From Bradyrhizobium sp. JYMT SZCCT0180 (GTDB lineage: Bacteria; Pseudomonadota; Alphaproteobacteria; Rhizobiales; Xanthobacteraceae), in contig NZ_JAFCLZ010000014.1 in NCBI RefSeq assembly GCF_018130165.1, positions 62,001 to 126,000 of the forward strand: a stretch of 64,000 nt of DNA, read 5' to 3'. Both the position numbers and the translations under genes were made by a program. How positions within the stretch are numbered: the stretch's first letter is position 1; the number at the start of each line of letters is the position of its first letter. Positions 33,757-41,673 of this stretch are shown here, one piece after another. A model generated the notes under the pieces. The model had not been told where the DNA came from. It saw nothing but the letters and a program-made list of their open reading frames with translations, and did no database searches.

Positions 33757-33939
33757 ATGACGAACGAGGGTACGTTCGAGACCCGTGCAGACGCTGCGAG
33801 CAGCGAGCTGACCGGGGAGCAGCTCGACATCGTATCCGGCGGCAAATGGTTTGAAATCCTGCGCGTCGAGCACAGTGTGAAGTCCCCGCGAGACGCGGCA
33901 TCGGGATTGGCAACCGGGCGCCGCCAGCACCAGCCCTGA
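33757..33939 (+). CDS. Short peptide with double-glycine leader motif
   Basis: The 60-residue peptide has GGAGGAG six bases before its ATG. Residues 15-30 read SSELTGEQLDIVSGGK, the LxxEQLxxVxGG pattern of double-glycine leader peptides cut by C39 peptidase transporters. The GG pair is at 28-29, leaving a 31-residue basic core rich in Arg/Ser without cysteine. No C39 peptidase or ABC exporter gene lies in the window, so it is an orphan. Function is unknown; it could be a peptide precursor or a chance family resemblance. Confidence 0.6.
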   Translation: MTNEGTFETRADAASSELTGEQLDIVSGGKWFEILRVEHSVKSPRDAASGLATGRRQHQP

Positions 33940-34004
33940 TCTGATTGGGCGTCGTCAGGTTTTCGCCCTCAGGTTTTCGCCGTCAGACTTTCCTGGCCCT
34001 GCCG

Positions 34005-34499
34005 CTAGAACAGCAGCCCCATCAAAATCAGGTTTTCGTAGCTGCCATCGACCAGGATGGCCTCGCGCTGCACCCCTTCGATCTCGAAGCCGACCTTCTT
34101 ATAGAGCGCGATCGCATTCACGTTGTTTTCCCGGACCGTCAGTTCGACCCGCTGCAGCCCGAAATCCCGTGCGGCATCCAGCGCCTGCGCGATCAGGCGC
34201 TTGCCGATGCCCCGCCCCCGAAATTGCGGCAAAAGGCCCATGCCGAGAACGCCGTTATGGGCATAAATCGGCCTTGGCTTCGGGGTCACGTCGCACCAGC
34301 CGATGACTTCACCGCCCGACAGCGCGACGAATTGCGGATACCCCTGCTCGATGATGTCGAGAATGAACGCCCGCGTCGCTTCCAGCGGCGGGGCCTCCAG
34401 GAACGACAGATAGCGCCGCTCCCGCGCCACGATATCGAGGGTCCGGTGAAAGCTGTCGATATGGCCTTGCGTTATCGGAACAATTTCGATCGTAGCCAT
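34005..34499 (-). CDS. GNAT acetyltransferase
   Basis: The 164-residue acetyltransferase has the acetyl-CoA loop LPQFRGRGIGKRLIAQAL and a C-terminal motif VRENNVNAIALYKKVGFEIEGVQREAI, which is typical of RimI/YhhY-like members. The substrate is unknown. It is divergent from tldD, with 89 bases between starts. Confidence 0.9.
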   Translation of the reverse strand: MATIEIVPITQGHIDSFHRTLDIVARERRYLSFLEAPPLEATRAFILDIIEQGYPQFVALSGGEVIGWCDVTPKPRPIYAHNGVLGMGLLPQFRGRGIGKRLIAQALDAARDFGLQRVELTVRENNVNAIALYKKVGFEIEGVQREAILVDGSYENLILMGLLF

Positions 34500-34588
34500 C
34501 GTGCCTGCAACGTGTTGATCCAGCCCCTCGCGGAACTACGAGGAAACAACTATCTTGGTTGCACCCCTCCGACAACGGACTGAATGTA

Positions 34589-36016
34589 ATGACCAACTCC
34601 CCCGCTACAACCTCCCTGATCGACCGCGCCAACCTCGACCGCGATTCCGTCCGCCGGGAGATCGCGCGCGGGCTCGAAGGCGCCGATGACGGCGAATTGT
34701 TCCTGGAATATGGCCAGACCGAAGCGCTGATGTTCGACAATGGCAGGCTGAAGCAGGCAACCTACGACACGTCGCAGGGTTTTGGCCTGCGCGCGGTCAA
34801 GGACGACGCGGTCGGTTACGCGCATTCCTCCGACGTCTCGCTGCCGGCGCTGATCCGCGCTGCGGACGCGGTCGCAGCGGTCCGCGGCGGCTATTCCGGC
34901 AACTTTGCGGCGGCGCCCGCTCACACCAATGTGAGACTCTATGGCGACGACAATCCGCTGGATGCGCCGGGTTTTGAAGCCAAGGTGAAGCTGCTCGCCG
35001 AAATCGACGCCTATGTGCGCGACAAGGACCCGCGCGTGCGGCAGGTGACGGCCAGCCTTTCCGCCACCTGGCAGGTGGTGGAAATCCTGCGGCCCGACGG
35101 CGAAAGCTACCGCGACATCCGCCCGCTGGTGCGGGTCAATATTTCCGTGGTTGCCGGCCAGGGCGACCGGCAGGAAAGCGGCAGCAAGGGCTATGGCGGC
35201 CGCGAGGGCTATGCGCGCTTCATCGAGACCAAGGCCTGGCGCGATGCCGCCGACGGCGCGATCCGCGAAGCGCTGGTCAATCTGGAATCGGTTCCCGCCC
35301 CCGCCGGCGAAATGGACGTGGTGCTGGGGGCCGGCTGGCCCGGCGTCATGCTGCATGAAGCTGTTGGCCACGGCCTCGAGGGCGATTTCAACCGCAAGCA
35401 GACCTCGGCCTTCGCAGGCCTGATGGGCAAGCAGGTTGCCGCCAAGGGCGTCACGGTGGTCGATGACGGCACCATGGCCTCGCGGCGCGGTTCGCTCTCC
35501 ATTGACGACGAGGGCACTCCGACCAACCGCACCGTGCTGATCGAGGACGGCATCCTGGTCGGCTACATGCAGGACCGCCAGAACGCCCGGCTGATGAACA
35601 TGAAGCCGACCGGCAACGGACGGCGCCAGAGCTACGCCCATGTGCCGATGCCGCGCATGACCAACACCTACATGCTGTCGGGCCAGCGCGATCCCGCGGA
35701 AATCCTCGCTTCGGTAAAGAACGGCATCTACGCCGCGAATTTCGGCGGTGGCCAGGTCGACATCACCTCGGGCAAGTACGTGTTCCAGTGCACCGAGGCC
35801 TACAAGATCGAAAACGGCAAGATCGGCGCGCCGTTGAAGGGCGCAATGCTGATCGGCAACGGCCCGACCGACCTGCACCGCATCACCATGGTCGGCAACG
35901 ACCTCTCGCTCGATACCGGCATCGGCACCTGCGGCAAGAACGGCCAGGGCGTGCCGGTTGGCGTCGGCCAGCCGACGCTGCGGATGGAGCGCATAACAGT
36001 CGGAGGAACCGGCTAG
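34589..36016 (+). CDS. tldD: Metalloprotease TldD
   Basis: The 475-residue protein is the zinc-bearing partner of the TldD/TldE peptidase, which degrades unfolded or modified peptides. In E. coli it matures microcin B17. The active-site motif HEAVGHGLEGD is at H256-H261. Other family segments are FGLRAVKDDAVGYAHSSDVS and NGIYAANFGGGQVDITSGKYVF. The ATG at 34589 gives the usual length. The stop codon overlaps the next gene's GTG start by one base. No TldE gene is present here. Confidence 0.96.
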   Translation: MTNSPATTSLIDRANLDRDSVRREIARGLEGADDGELFLEYGQTEALMFDNGRLKQATYDTSQGFGLRAVKDDAVGYAHSSDVSLPALIRAADAVAAVRGGYSGNFAAAPAHTNVRLYGDDNPLDAPGFEAKVKLLAEIDAYVRDKDPRVRQVTASLSATWQVVEILRPDGESYRDIRPLVRVNISVVAGQGDRQESGSKGYGGREGYARFIETKAWRDAADGAIREALVNLESVPAPAGEMDVVLGAGWPGVMLHEAVGHGLEGDFNRKQTSAFAGLMGKQVAAKGVTVVDDGTMASRRGSLSIDDEGTPTNRTVLIEDGILVGYMQDRQNARLMNMKPTGNGRRQSYAHVPMPRMTNTYMLSGQRDPAEILASVKNGIYAANFGGGQVDITSGKYVFQCTEAYKIENGKIGAPLKGAMLIGNGPTDLHRITMVGNDLSLDTGIGTCGKNGQGVPVGVGQPTLRMERITVGGTG

Positions 36017-36798
36017 TGACCAGCGAGAACGAAACCACGGTCGCAAAACCTGCGACAAAACCTGCAGGCTGGCGCGCGCAGGTCGCGCAACTCGCGGCCA
36101 TCGTGATGGTGGTGTTCGTCGCCAAGGGCGCCTTGGCCGAACCGTTTTACGTACCGTCCGGTTCGATGGAGCCGACGCTCCTGATCGGCGACGCGCTGCT
36201 GGCGTCCAAATTCCCCTATGGCTACGGCGCGGCGTCGCTGCCGATCCAGATCACGCTGCCGGAAACCGGCCGGCTGTTCGGCGAGACGCCCAAACGCGGC
36301 GACGTCGTCGTGTTCCGCTGGACCGGCGACCGCTCGCAGGCCTGGGTCAAGCGCGTGGTCGGGCTGCCCGGCGACCGCATCCAGATGCGGCAGGGCCAGC
36401 TCTTCATCAACGACCATGCTGCGACCTTGAAACCGGACGGCGTGGGTGAAGCCGAAGACGACCGCGGCGGCAGCGAGAAGGCCTATCGCTATGTCGAGAC
36501 GCTGCCGAACGGGGTCACGCATGCGATCTTCAAGATGCGCGACAACGGCCGGCTCGACAACACGCCGGAGGTAACGGTGCCGGCGGGAAAACTGTTCGTG
36601 CTCGGCGACAACAGGGACAATTCCGCCGACAGCCGCGTCGCGGTGCGCGACGGCGGTGTCGGCCTGTTGCCGATCGACAATCTGATCGGCCGCGCCGACG
36701 CCGTGGTCGGCTCCTGGGATCTCGGCATCCGCAGCCAGCCGGTATGGACCTGGCTGTCCGGCTTTCGCATGGCGCGGTTTTTCACGTCGGTTCATTGA
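36016..36798 (+). CDS. lepB: Signal peptidase I
   Basis: The 260-residue membrane serine protease removes signal peptides. It has one N-terminal helix, the catalytic serine S50 in PFYVPSGSMEPTLLIGD, the general-base lysine K112 in AWVKRVVGLPGDRI and the late motif LGDNRDNSADSR. The GTG start overlaps the tldD stop (TAGTG), with GGAGG upstream, so the two are translationally coupled. Rhizobia often have more than one SPase I; this may be a paralogue. Confidence 0.94.
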   Translation: MTSENETTVAKPATKPAGWRAQVAQLAAIVMVVFVAKGALAEPFYVPSGSMEPTLLIGDALLASKFPYGYGAASLPIQITLPETGRLFGETPKRGDVVVFRWTGDRSQAWVKRVVGLPGDRIQMRQGQLFINDHAATLKPDGVGEAEDDRGGSEKAYRYVETLPNGVTHAIFKMRDNGRLDNTPEVTVPAGKLFVLGDNRDNSADSRVAVRDGGVGLLPIDNLIGRADAVVGSWDLGIRSQPVWTWLSGFRMARFFTSVH

Positions 36799-36806
36799 TA
36801 ATTCCT

Positions 36807-36935
36807 CATGGTGAGGAGGCGCGCCAGCGCCGTCTCGAACCATGAGGCCACCAGCCGGGCCACATCCTTCGAGACGCGGCGAAGGCGCCGCTCCTCCAGC
36901 GATGAGCGCGTCGCGCTCACGCGGGGATGAGGGGA
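36807..36935. repeat. CTCATGGTGAGGAG...CTCGAACCATGAGG composite repeat
   Basis: Two inverted hairpin elements with arms CCTCATGGT/ACCATGAGG and CGAGACG/CGTCTCG fill the spacer after lepB. From memory this matches a common Bradyrhizobium intergenic element. It overlaps an upstream ATG of the next gene, which argues against that start. Confidence 0.7.
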
Positions 36936-36941
36936 AACACC

Positions 36942-37280
36942 GTGACCTTCGACGACGTCAGGACGTTCGCGCTGCTCTGGCCGGAGGTCGAGGACGGCAC
37001 GTCCTACGGCACGCCGGCGCTGAAGGTGCGCAAGAAGCTGCTCGCGCGGCTGCGCGAAGACAACGATAGCCTCGTCATGTTCGGCGTCCCCTTGGACGAA
37101 CGCGAGATGCGGATCGAAAGACAGCCGAAGATTTTTTACTTCACCGACCACTACCGCGATTATCCGATCGTGCTGATCCGCCTCTCGAAGGCCAAGCGCG
37201 CCATCGTCGAGCCGCTGCTGCGCCGGCACTGGCGCACGCTGGCGTCGAAAAAGGCGGTGAAGGCGTACGACGAATCATAG
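36942..37280 (+). CDS. MmcQ/YjbR-family protein
   Basis: The 112-residue protein has the MmcQ/YjbR fold pattern: VRTFALLWPEVEDGTSYGTPALKVRKKLLARL, then FYFTDHYRDYPIVLIRLSKA and a C-terminal helix LLRRHWRTLASKKAVKAYD. The fold is related to a double-wing DNA-binding shape, but no cellular role is proven. The GTG at 36942 with GAGGGG seven bases upstream is preferred over the ATG at 36927, which lies in the repeat. Confidence 0.85.
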   Translation: MTFDDVRTFALLWPEVEDGTSYGTPALKVRKKLLARLREDNDSLVMFGVPLDEREMRIERQPKIFYFTDHYRDYPIVLIRLSKAKRAIVEPLLRRHWRTLASKKAVKAYDES

Positions 37281-37307
37281 ATCATCCCGTCATTGCGAGC
37301 GAAGGTG

Positions 37308-37398
37308 CGTAGGGTGGGCAAAGGCGCGCCAGCGCCGTGCCCACCCTCTTTGTTCGACAACTGGAATGGTGGGCACGCTTCGCTTTGCCCACCCTACG
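37308..37398. repeat. GTAGGGTGGGCA...TGCCCACCCTAC repeat
   Basis: Inverted arms GTAGGGTGGGCA and TGCCCACCCTAC with inner GTGCCCACC and GGTGGGCAC; same family as 21097-21184. A truncated CATTGCGAGCGAAG element (37291-37304) lies immediately to its left. Confidence 0.85.
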
Positions 37399-37413
37399 GG
37401 CCACGGCAGAGCG

Positions 37414-37980
37414 ATGAACCAGGACGAATTCCTCAACCTCGCGCTACGCAACCCCGCCAACAAGATCATGGCCGAAAAACTTTTCGATCTGGCGCTGCCG
37501 GATGCCTGGATCGTGGCGGGATGCCTGGTGCAGACGGTGTGGAATATACTGACCGGGCGCGATGTCGGTTACGGCATCAACGATTACGACGTGTTCTATT
37601 TCGATCCCGATACATCCTGGGCGGCCGAGGACGCCGTGATCCGCACGCTGCACAGCGCGCTCGGCAACCTCGATGCCAAGGTCGAGGCGCGCAACCAGGC
37701 GCGCGTCCATCTCTGGTACGGCGAAAAGCACGGCCTGCCCTACCCGCCGCTGCGCTGCTCGACCGAGGGCATCGATCGTTTTCTGACGAAGAATACGCAG
37801 ATCGGCATCCGCCGCGCGTCTGATGGCTACGACGTCTACGCGCCCGATGGTTTCGACGATGCCGCCGGCCTGATCGTGCGGCCCAATCCGGGCCCGAATT
37901 TTTCGCCCGAGAGTTACGCGGTGAAGGCCGCGAGGTGGAAGCAGCTGTGGCCGGAGGTGACGGTGCTGGCGGCAACATAG
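37414..37980 (+). CDS. Nucleotidyltransferase-family protein (NTP_transf_6 type)
   Basis: The 188-residue protein has a metal-binding pattern in GINDYDVFYFDPDTSW, a preceding helix WIVAGCLVQTVWNILTGR and a C-terminal EAVKAARW-like ending (ESYAVKAARWKQLWPEV). This resembles the uncharacterised NTP_transf_6 nucleotidyltransferase-like family. The ATG at 37414 is used because the upstream frame reads through the repeat at 37308-37398. No toxin or antitoxin partner is visible. Confidence 0.82.
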   Translation: MNQDEFLNLALRNPANKIMAEKLFDLALPDAWIVAGCLVQTVWNILTGRDVGYGINDYDVFYFDPDTSWAAEDAVIRTLHSALGNLDAKVEARNQARVHLWYGEKHGLPYPPLRCSTEGIDRFLTKNTQIGIRRASDGYDVYAPDGFDDAAGLIVRPNPGPNFSPESYAVKAARWKQLWPEVTVLAAT

Positions 37981-37990
37981 TCTCCTCAGC

Positions 37991-38075
37991 CGTCATTGCG
38001 AGCGAAGCGAAGCAATCCATAGCGCGGCATAACGGATAGATGGATTGCTTCGTCGCTTCGCTCCTCGCAATGACG
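37991..38075. repeat. CATTGCGAGCGAAGCGAAGCAATCCAT repeat pair
   Basis: Inverted arms GTCATTGCGAGCGAAGCGAA and its complement-like right arm (GATTGCTTCGTCGC...GCAATGAC) are separated by about 30 bases. Other copies are at 41550-41633 and 46903-46986. Confidence 0.88.
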
Positions 38076-38101
38076 GATGAGAGAGTCGCGGTCCAATAAT
38101 T

Positions 38102-38656
38102 CTACCGCACCACGCCAGAGGTAAACCCGGCCTTGCGCCGCGGCGGCTTGATGTCTTTTTTCAGGAAGCAATGGCCTTCCTTGCCGGCGTAGCCCGGCCG
38201 CGCATAGGTCCAGGCCCGGCATTTGTTGTCGGCAGTGCAGGCGGCCTTGCAGGCGTCGTCGCCGTCCTTGCTCTTGACATCGAAATTCTTGTAGTCGCCG
38301 CCGAACCGGTCGATCGAGGTTTCGATCGCGCTGTTCCTCGGCTCGACCACGCCGGCGCCGCGCACGCCGGAGACGCAGCAGCTGTCCTGGACGCGCGCCG
38401 GGACGTTGCTCTTGAGCCAGCACACCGCGCCGCTGGTCAGGTCGGTCGGATAGTTGAAGCTCCACGACCGGCAACGCTTGTCGCGTTCGCACACCAGCGC
38501 GCAGTCGGCCGGATCGCCCGTGATCACCGGCGAGCTCAGATAATCGCCGCCGGGCCGGTCGAAATTGGCCTGCGCCGCGGCCTGGCGCACGGGTGCTGCC
38601 GCCGCCAAAAAGGCGAGCGTCACCAAACACGCCCTGAGCAGGCGGCCTATCCCCAT
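38102..38656 (-). CDS. Secreted PAN/Apple-domain protein
   Basis: The 184-residue exported protein has a signal peptide (LVTLAFLAAAAPVRQAAA). Two PAN-like units follow, each beginning with a DRPGGDY / DRFGGDY motif and with spaced cysteines: CALVCERDKRCRSWSFNYP and CKAACTADNKCRAWTY. PAN domains bind proteins or carbohydrates. Two tandem domains in a small periplasmic protein are common in Bradyrhizobium, but the ligand is unknown. Confidence 0.87.
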   Translation of the reverse strand: MGIGRLLRACLVTLAFLAAAAPVRQAAAQANFDRPGGDYLSSPVITGDPADCALVCERDKRCRSWSFNYPTDLTSGAVCWLKSNVPARVQDSCCVSGVRGAGVVEPRNSAIETSIDRFGGDYKNFDVKSKDGDDACKAACTADNKCRAWTYARPGYAGKEGHCFLKKDIKPPRRKAGFTSGVVR

Positions 38657-38754
38657 GTGATTGCTTTCGAATGCGCGCGTTCCGAAGATTGCCATTGGAG
38701 CGGCATCAACCTGTACGGCGGATGAACGGCCCGGAAACGCGGCAACGAACTGTT

Positions 38755-40125
38755 TTAGAAGGCGTATTCCTTGTAGGCCGGTTCCACGGAGCCGCCCCAG
38801 GCGCCGTTGAATTTCTCCAGCATCTCTTCGGCCGGCGCGCGGCCGGATTCGAGGATCCGCTCCAGCGGCTCGAGGTGACGGCTTTCGTCACGGCCGAGGT
38901 GATCGATCCGGCCGCGCCGCCGCAAGCCGGCATGCGACAGCTTCACGCATTCCCGGGCGATCTCGAACAGATAGCGGTCGCGGATCCGGGCCTTGAAGCC
39001 GAAGCGCGGCACGTCGTCGCGCAGCGCCTGGCGCTCGGCCGCCGTCCAGTGCTTCACGAGATCCCATGCCGCGTCCAGCGTGGCGTCGTCGTACAACAGG
39101 CCGACCCAGAACGCCGGCAGCGCCGGCAGTCGTCCCCACGGCACGCCGTCGGCGCCCCGCATTTCCAGGTAACGCTTCAAGCGCACTTCCGGGAAAATCG
39201 TCGAGAGATGATTGGCCCAATCCGACAGCGTCGGCCGCTCGCCCGGGAGCGCGTTACTCTTGCCGTCGAAGAAGGCGCGGAACGACGAGCCTGACACGTC
39301 GATATAGCTGTCGCCGCGCTTGACGAAATACATGGGAACGTCGAGCGCATAGTCGACCCAGCGCTCAAAACCCATGCCGTCCTCGAACGCCCACGGGATC
39401 ATGCCGGAACGCGCATTATCGGTATCGCGCCAGATTTCGGAACGGAACGACAGGAAGCCGTTCGGCTTGCCTTCGGTGAACGGCGAATTGGCGAACAGGG
39501 CGGTCGCGATCGGCTGCAGCGCCACCGACACCCTGAGCTTCTTGACCATGTCGGCTTCGGAGGAGAAGTCGAGATTGGTCTGCACCGTGCAGGTCCTGAA
39601 CATCATGTCGAGGCCGTATTGGCCGACCTTCGGCATGTAGTTGCGCATGATGTTGTAGCGGCCCTTGGGCATCACGGGGATCTGCGACCGCGACCAGGAC
39701 GGCGTCATACCAAGGCCGAGAAAGCCGATGCCGAGCGGCGTCGCGATCTCGCGCACCTGCGCCAGATGCGCCATCAGCTCCGACTGGGTCTGGTGCACGG
39801 TCTCGACCGGCGCGCCCGACAATTCGAACTGCCCGCCGGGCTCCAGCGAAATCGCGCCGCCGCCGGTGACGTCGTACAGCCCGATGATGTTGCCCCGCTC
39901 CATGATCGGCTCCCAGCCGAGCAGAAGCTGCATTCCCTCCAGCAGGGCGCCGATGCCGCGCGCGCCTTCGTATGGCACGGGGTGATAGCCCTCGAGCGTG
40001 AACGGGGTCTTCTCGTGCTCGGTGCCGATGCGGAACTCCGACGGCGGCTTCACGCCGGCCGCCAGCCACGCCACGAGTTCGTCGCGCGATTGCAACGGCG
40101 TCATATCGATTTGGTCACGCGCCAT
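38755..40125 (-). CDS. gshA: Glutamate-cysteine ligase
   Basis: The 456-residue enzyme catalyses the first step of glutathione synthesis. It is of the plant/alphaproteobacterial type, with EFRIGTEHEKTPFTL, YDVTGGGAISLEPGGQFELSG (active-site region), LGLGMTPSWSRSQIPVMPKGRY and ARSGMIPWAFEDGMGFERWVDYALDVPMYF. The ATG at 40125 gives the expected length. It lies close to a glutathione transferase gene, whose cofactor this pathway supplies. Confidence 0.95.
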   Translation of the reverse strand: MARDQIDMTPLQSRDELVAWLAAGVKPPSEFRIGTEHEKTPFTLEGYHPVPYEGARGIGALLEGMQLLLGWEPIMERGNIIGLYDVTGGGAISLEPGGQFELSGAPVETVHQTQSELMAHLAQVREIATPLGIGFLGLGMTPSWSRSQIPVMPKGRYNIMRNYMPKVGQYGLDMMFRTCTVQTNLDFSSEADMVKKLRVSVALQPIATALFANSPFTEGKPNGFLSFRSEIWRDTDNARSGMIPWAFEDGMGFERWVDYALDVPMYFVKRGDSYIDVSGSSFRAFFDGKSNALPGERPTLSDWANHLSTIFPEVRLKRYLEMRGADGVPWGRLPALPAFWVGLLYDDATLDAAWDLVKHWTAAERQALRDDVPRFGFKARIRDRYLFEIARECVKLSHAGLRRRGRIDHLGRDESRHLEPLERILESGRAPAEEMLEKFNGAWGGSVEPAYKEYAF

Positions 40126-40221
40126 GAAAAATCCGGAACTTTGGCGATTCGACCGAACGCGCCGTGTGGCAGGGAGCATTGCGGACAGCGTTATCCGCAA
40201 AAACGATAAGATGAAGGCGTA

Positions 40222-40710
40222 TCATCGGGCGGGAACGCCGTCTCGCACAGCGGCCGCCCTGACCTCGCTGCAGGAGCAGCCCAGCCGGTCGAGCAGACCG
40301 CAGAGCTTGATGGCGTCGGTGTCGGATAGTTTGGAGCCGACGTGTTTTTCGATCGCCGCGGAATAGGCGCTCCACATTTTCTTCTGCAGCTCGCGTCCCG
40401 CCTCGGTGATTTCGACGAACTGGCCGCGCTTGTCGATCTTGCATTCGCGCCGCGCCGCCAGCCCCTCATCGACCAGACGGTCGATCAGGCGCGAGGTCGA
40501 GTATTGCGGGATCAGCATCTGCTTCTCCAGCTCCACGGGGCGCATCTCGCCGGACGGCGCGCGCGACAATTCCAGCAGCGCGTCATACCAGGCGAGCGGC
40601 GGGAAGCCCGCCTTCTTCAAATCCTGCTCGACGGCGTCGAGCACCCGGCTCTGCACCCGCATCAGGCGGATCCAGGCGTTGGTCGCCTCGGTCGATGGTT
40701 TGCGTTTCAT
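40222..40710 (-). CDS. MarR-family transcriptional regulator
   Basis: The 162-residue winged-helix repressor has LLELSRAPSGEMRPVELEKQMLIPQYSTSRLIDRLVDEGLAARRE, followed by the wing DKRGQFVEITEAGRELQKKMW. Two adjacent cysteines (GLLDRLGCSCSEV) near the C-terminus could sense oxidants. The ATG at 40710 is preferred over the GTG at 40731. It is divergent from the glutathione transferase gene and shares a region with two palindromes, so autoregulation and control of the transferase are likely. Confidence 0.92.
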   Translation of the reverse strand: MKRKPSTEATNAWIRLMRVQSRVLDAVEQDLKKAGFPPLAWYDALLELSRAPSGEMRPVELEKQMLIPQYSTSRLIDRLVDEGLAARRECKIDKRGQFVEITEAGRELQKKMWSAYSAAIEKHVGSKLSDTDAIKLCGLLDRLGCSCSEVRAAAVRDGVPAR

Positions 40711-40753
40711 GGTCTGGTCCGTATCCGTCACAGGTCCGGGTCGTTCACAGCTC

Positions 40754-40814
40754 AGTGTACCGCACTAAATGCAGCTGCATCAATCTTGACTATTACATGC
40801 AGATGCATTTAGTC
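40754..40814. promoter_or_regulatory. Divergent marR/gst promoters with two ATGCAKMTGCAT operators
   Basis: A perfect 12-base palindrome ATGCAGCTGCAT (40769-40780) lies between a minus-strand TTGATG (complement of 40778-40783) and TACACT (40754-40759). A near copy ATGCAGATGCAT (40797-40808) lies between plus-strand TTGACT (40786-40791) and TTTAGT (40808-40813). Outer arms ACTAAATGCA (40764-40773) and TGCATTTAGT (40804-40813) are also perfect inverted repeats. Confidence 0.7.
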
Positions 40815-40873
40815 GTTCCGCGGCCCCAAGCCAAGGTTTCCAAAGGCAAGAACTTCCAAAGGGAGAAAATCCA

Positions 40874-41488
40874 ATGAAATTGTACTATTCGCCAGGCGCC
40901 TGCTCGCTGTCTCCCCATATCGCGCTTCTGGAGGCCGGTCTTCCCTATGATCTGGTCAAGGTCGACCTGCGCGCCAAGAAGCTGGAAAACGGCGACGACT
41001 ATCTGACGGTCAACCCGAAGGGCCAGGTGCCGGCGCTGGCGCTGGATTCCGGCGAACTGGTCACCGAAGGCCCGGTCATCGTCCAGATCATCGCCGATAA
41101 AGCCGCGGACAAGAATCTTGCCCCCAGCCGCGACCATGCCGATCGCTACAAGCTGCAGGCCTGGCTCACCTATATCAACAGTGAGCTGCACAAGAACCTC
41201 GGCCCGCAGTTCGCCCCGGCGCTGTCCGATGACGCCAAGGCCTTCTTCAAGGACCGTGTGATGGGCAAGTTCAGGTATGTCGACGGCGAGCTCGCCGGGA
41301 AAGACTACCTGATGGGCAAGCAGTTTTCGGTCGCCGACGGTTACATGTTCACGATGCTGTCATGGGCCGAACGGATGAAATGGGATCTCGCTGATCTCTC
41401 CAACCTGATGGCCTACAAGGCCCGCGTCGGCGCCCGCCCGAAGGTCCAGGAAGCGCTGACCAAGGAAGGTCTGCTGAAAGCGGCGTAG
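40874..41488 (+). CDS. Glutathione S-transferase
   Basis: The 204-residue bacterial beta-class-like enzyme conjugates glutathione to electrophiles. The N-terminal thioredoxin-like domain begins MKLYYSPGACSLSPHIALLEAG with the beta-class cysteine C10, followed by NPKGQVPALALDSGELVTEGPVI (glutathione-binding cis-Pro and ES-like motif). The helical C-terminal domain contains YLMGKQFSVADGYMFTMLSWAERM. GGGAG precedes the ATG. It is divergent from marR, and gshA is nearby. Confidence 0.95.
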   Translation: MKLYYSPGACSLSPHIALLEAGLPYDLVKVDLRAKKLENGDDYLTVNPKGQVPALALDSGELVTEGPVIVQIIADKAADKNLAPSRDHADRYKLQAWLTYINSELHKNLGPQFAPALSDDAKAFFKDRVMGKFRYVDGELAGKDYLMGKQFSVADGYMFTMLSWAERMKWDLADLSNLMAYKARVGARPKVQEALTKEGLLKAA

Positions 41489-41514
41489 GTTTTTTCGGAG
41501 TGCGATAAACATGA

Positions 41515-41544
41515 GGGCCGGATCGATGATCCGGCCCTTTTTTT
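41515..41544 (+). terminator. Rho-independent terminator after gst
   Basis: GGGCCGGATC-GAT-GATCCGGCCC forms a ten-base-pair perfect stem with a three-base loop and is followed by seven T residues. The same 23-base hairpin recurs at 43112-43134. Confidence 0.92.
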
Positions 41545-41549
41545 GGTTC

Positions 41550-41633
41550 GTCATTGCGAGCGAAGCGAAGCAATCCATCTATCCCCTTGCGGAAGCATGG
41601 ATTGCTTCGTCGCAAACGCTCCTCGCGATGACG
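41550..41633. repeat. CATTGCGAGCGAAGCGAAGCAATCCAT repeat pair
   Basis: Inverted arms flank about 25 bases (TCTATCCCC...GCATGG). It directly adjoins the gst terminator, in the same family as 37991-38075. Confidence 0.88.
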
Positions 41634-41673
41634 GGGCTTTTGCCGCAACCGCTTCCTACAGCGCGCGTCGCCA

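Noticed and set aside
34550..36058. 502-codon minus-strand frame opposite tldD
   Set aside because: tldD has the HEAVGH motif and full-length homology; the antisense frame has no motifs.
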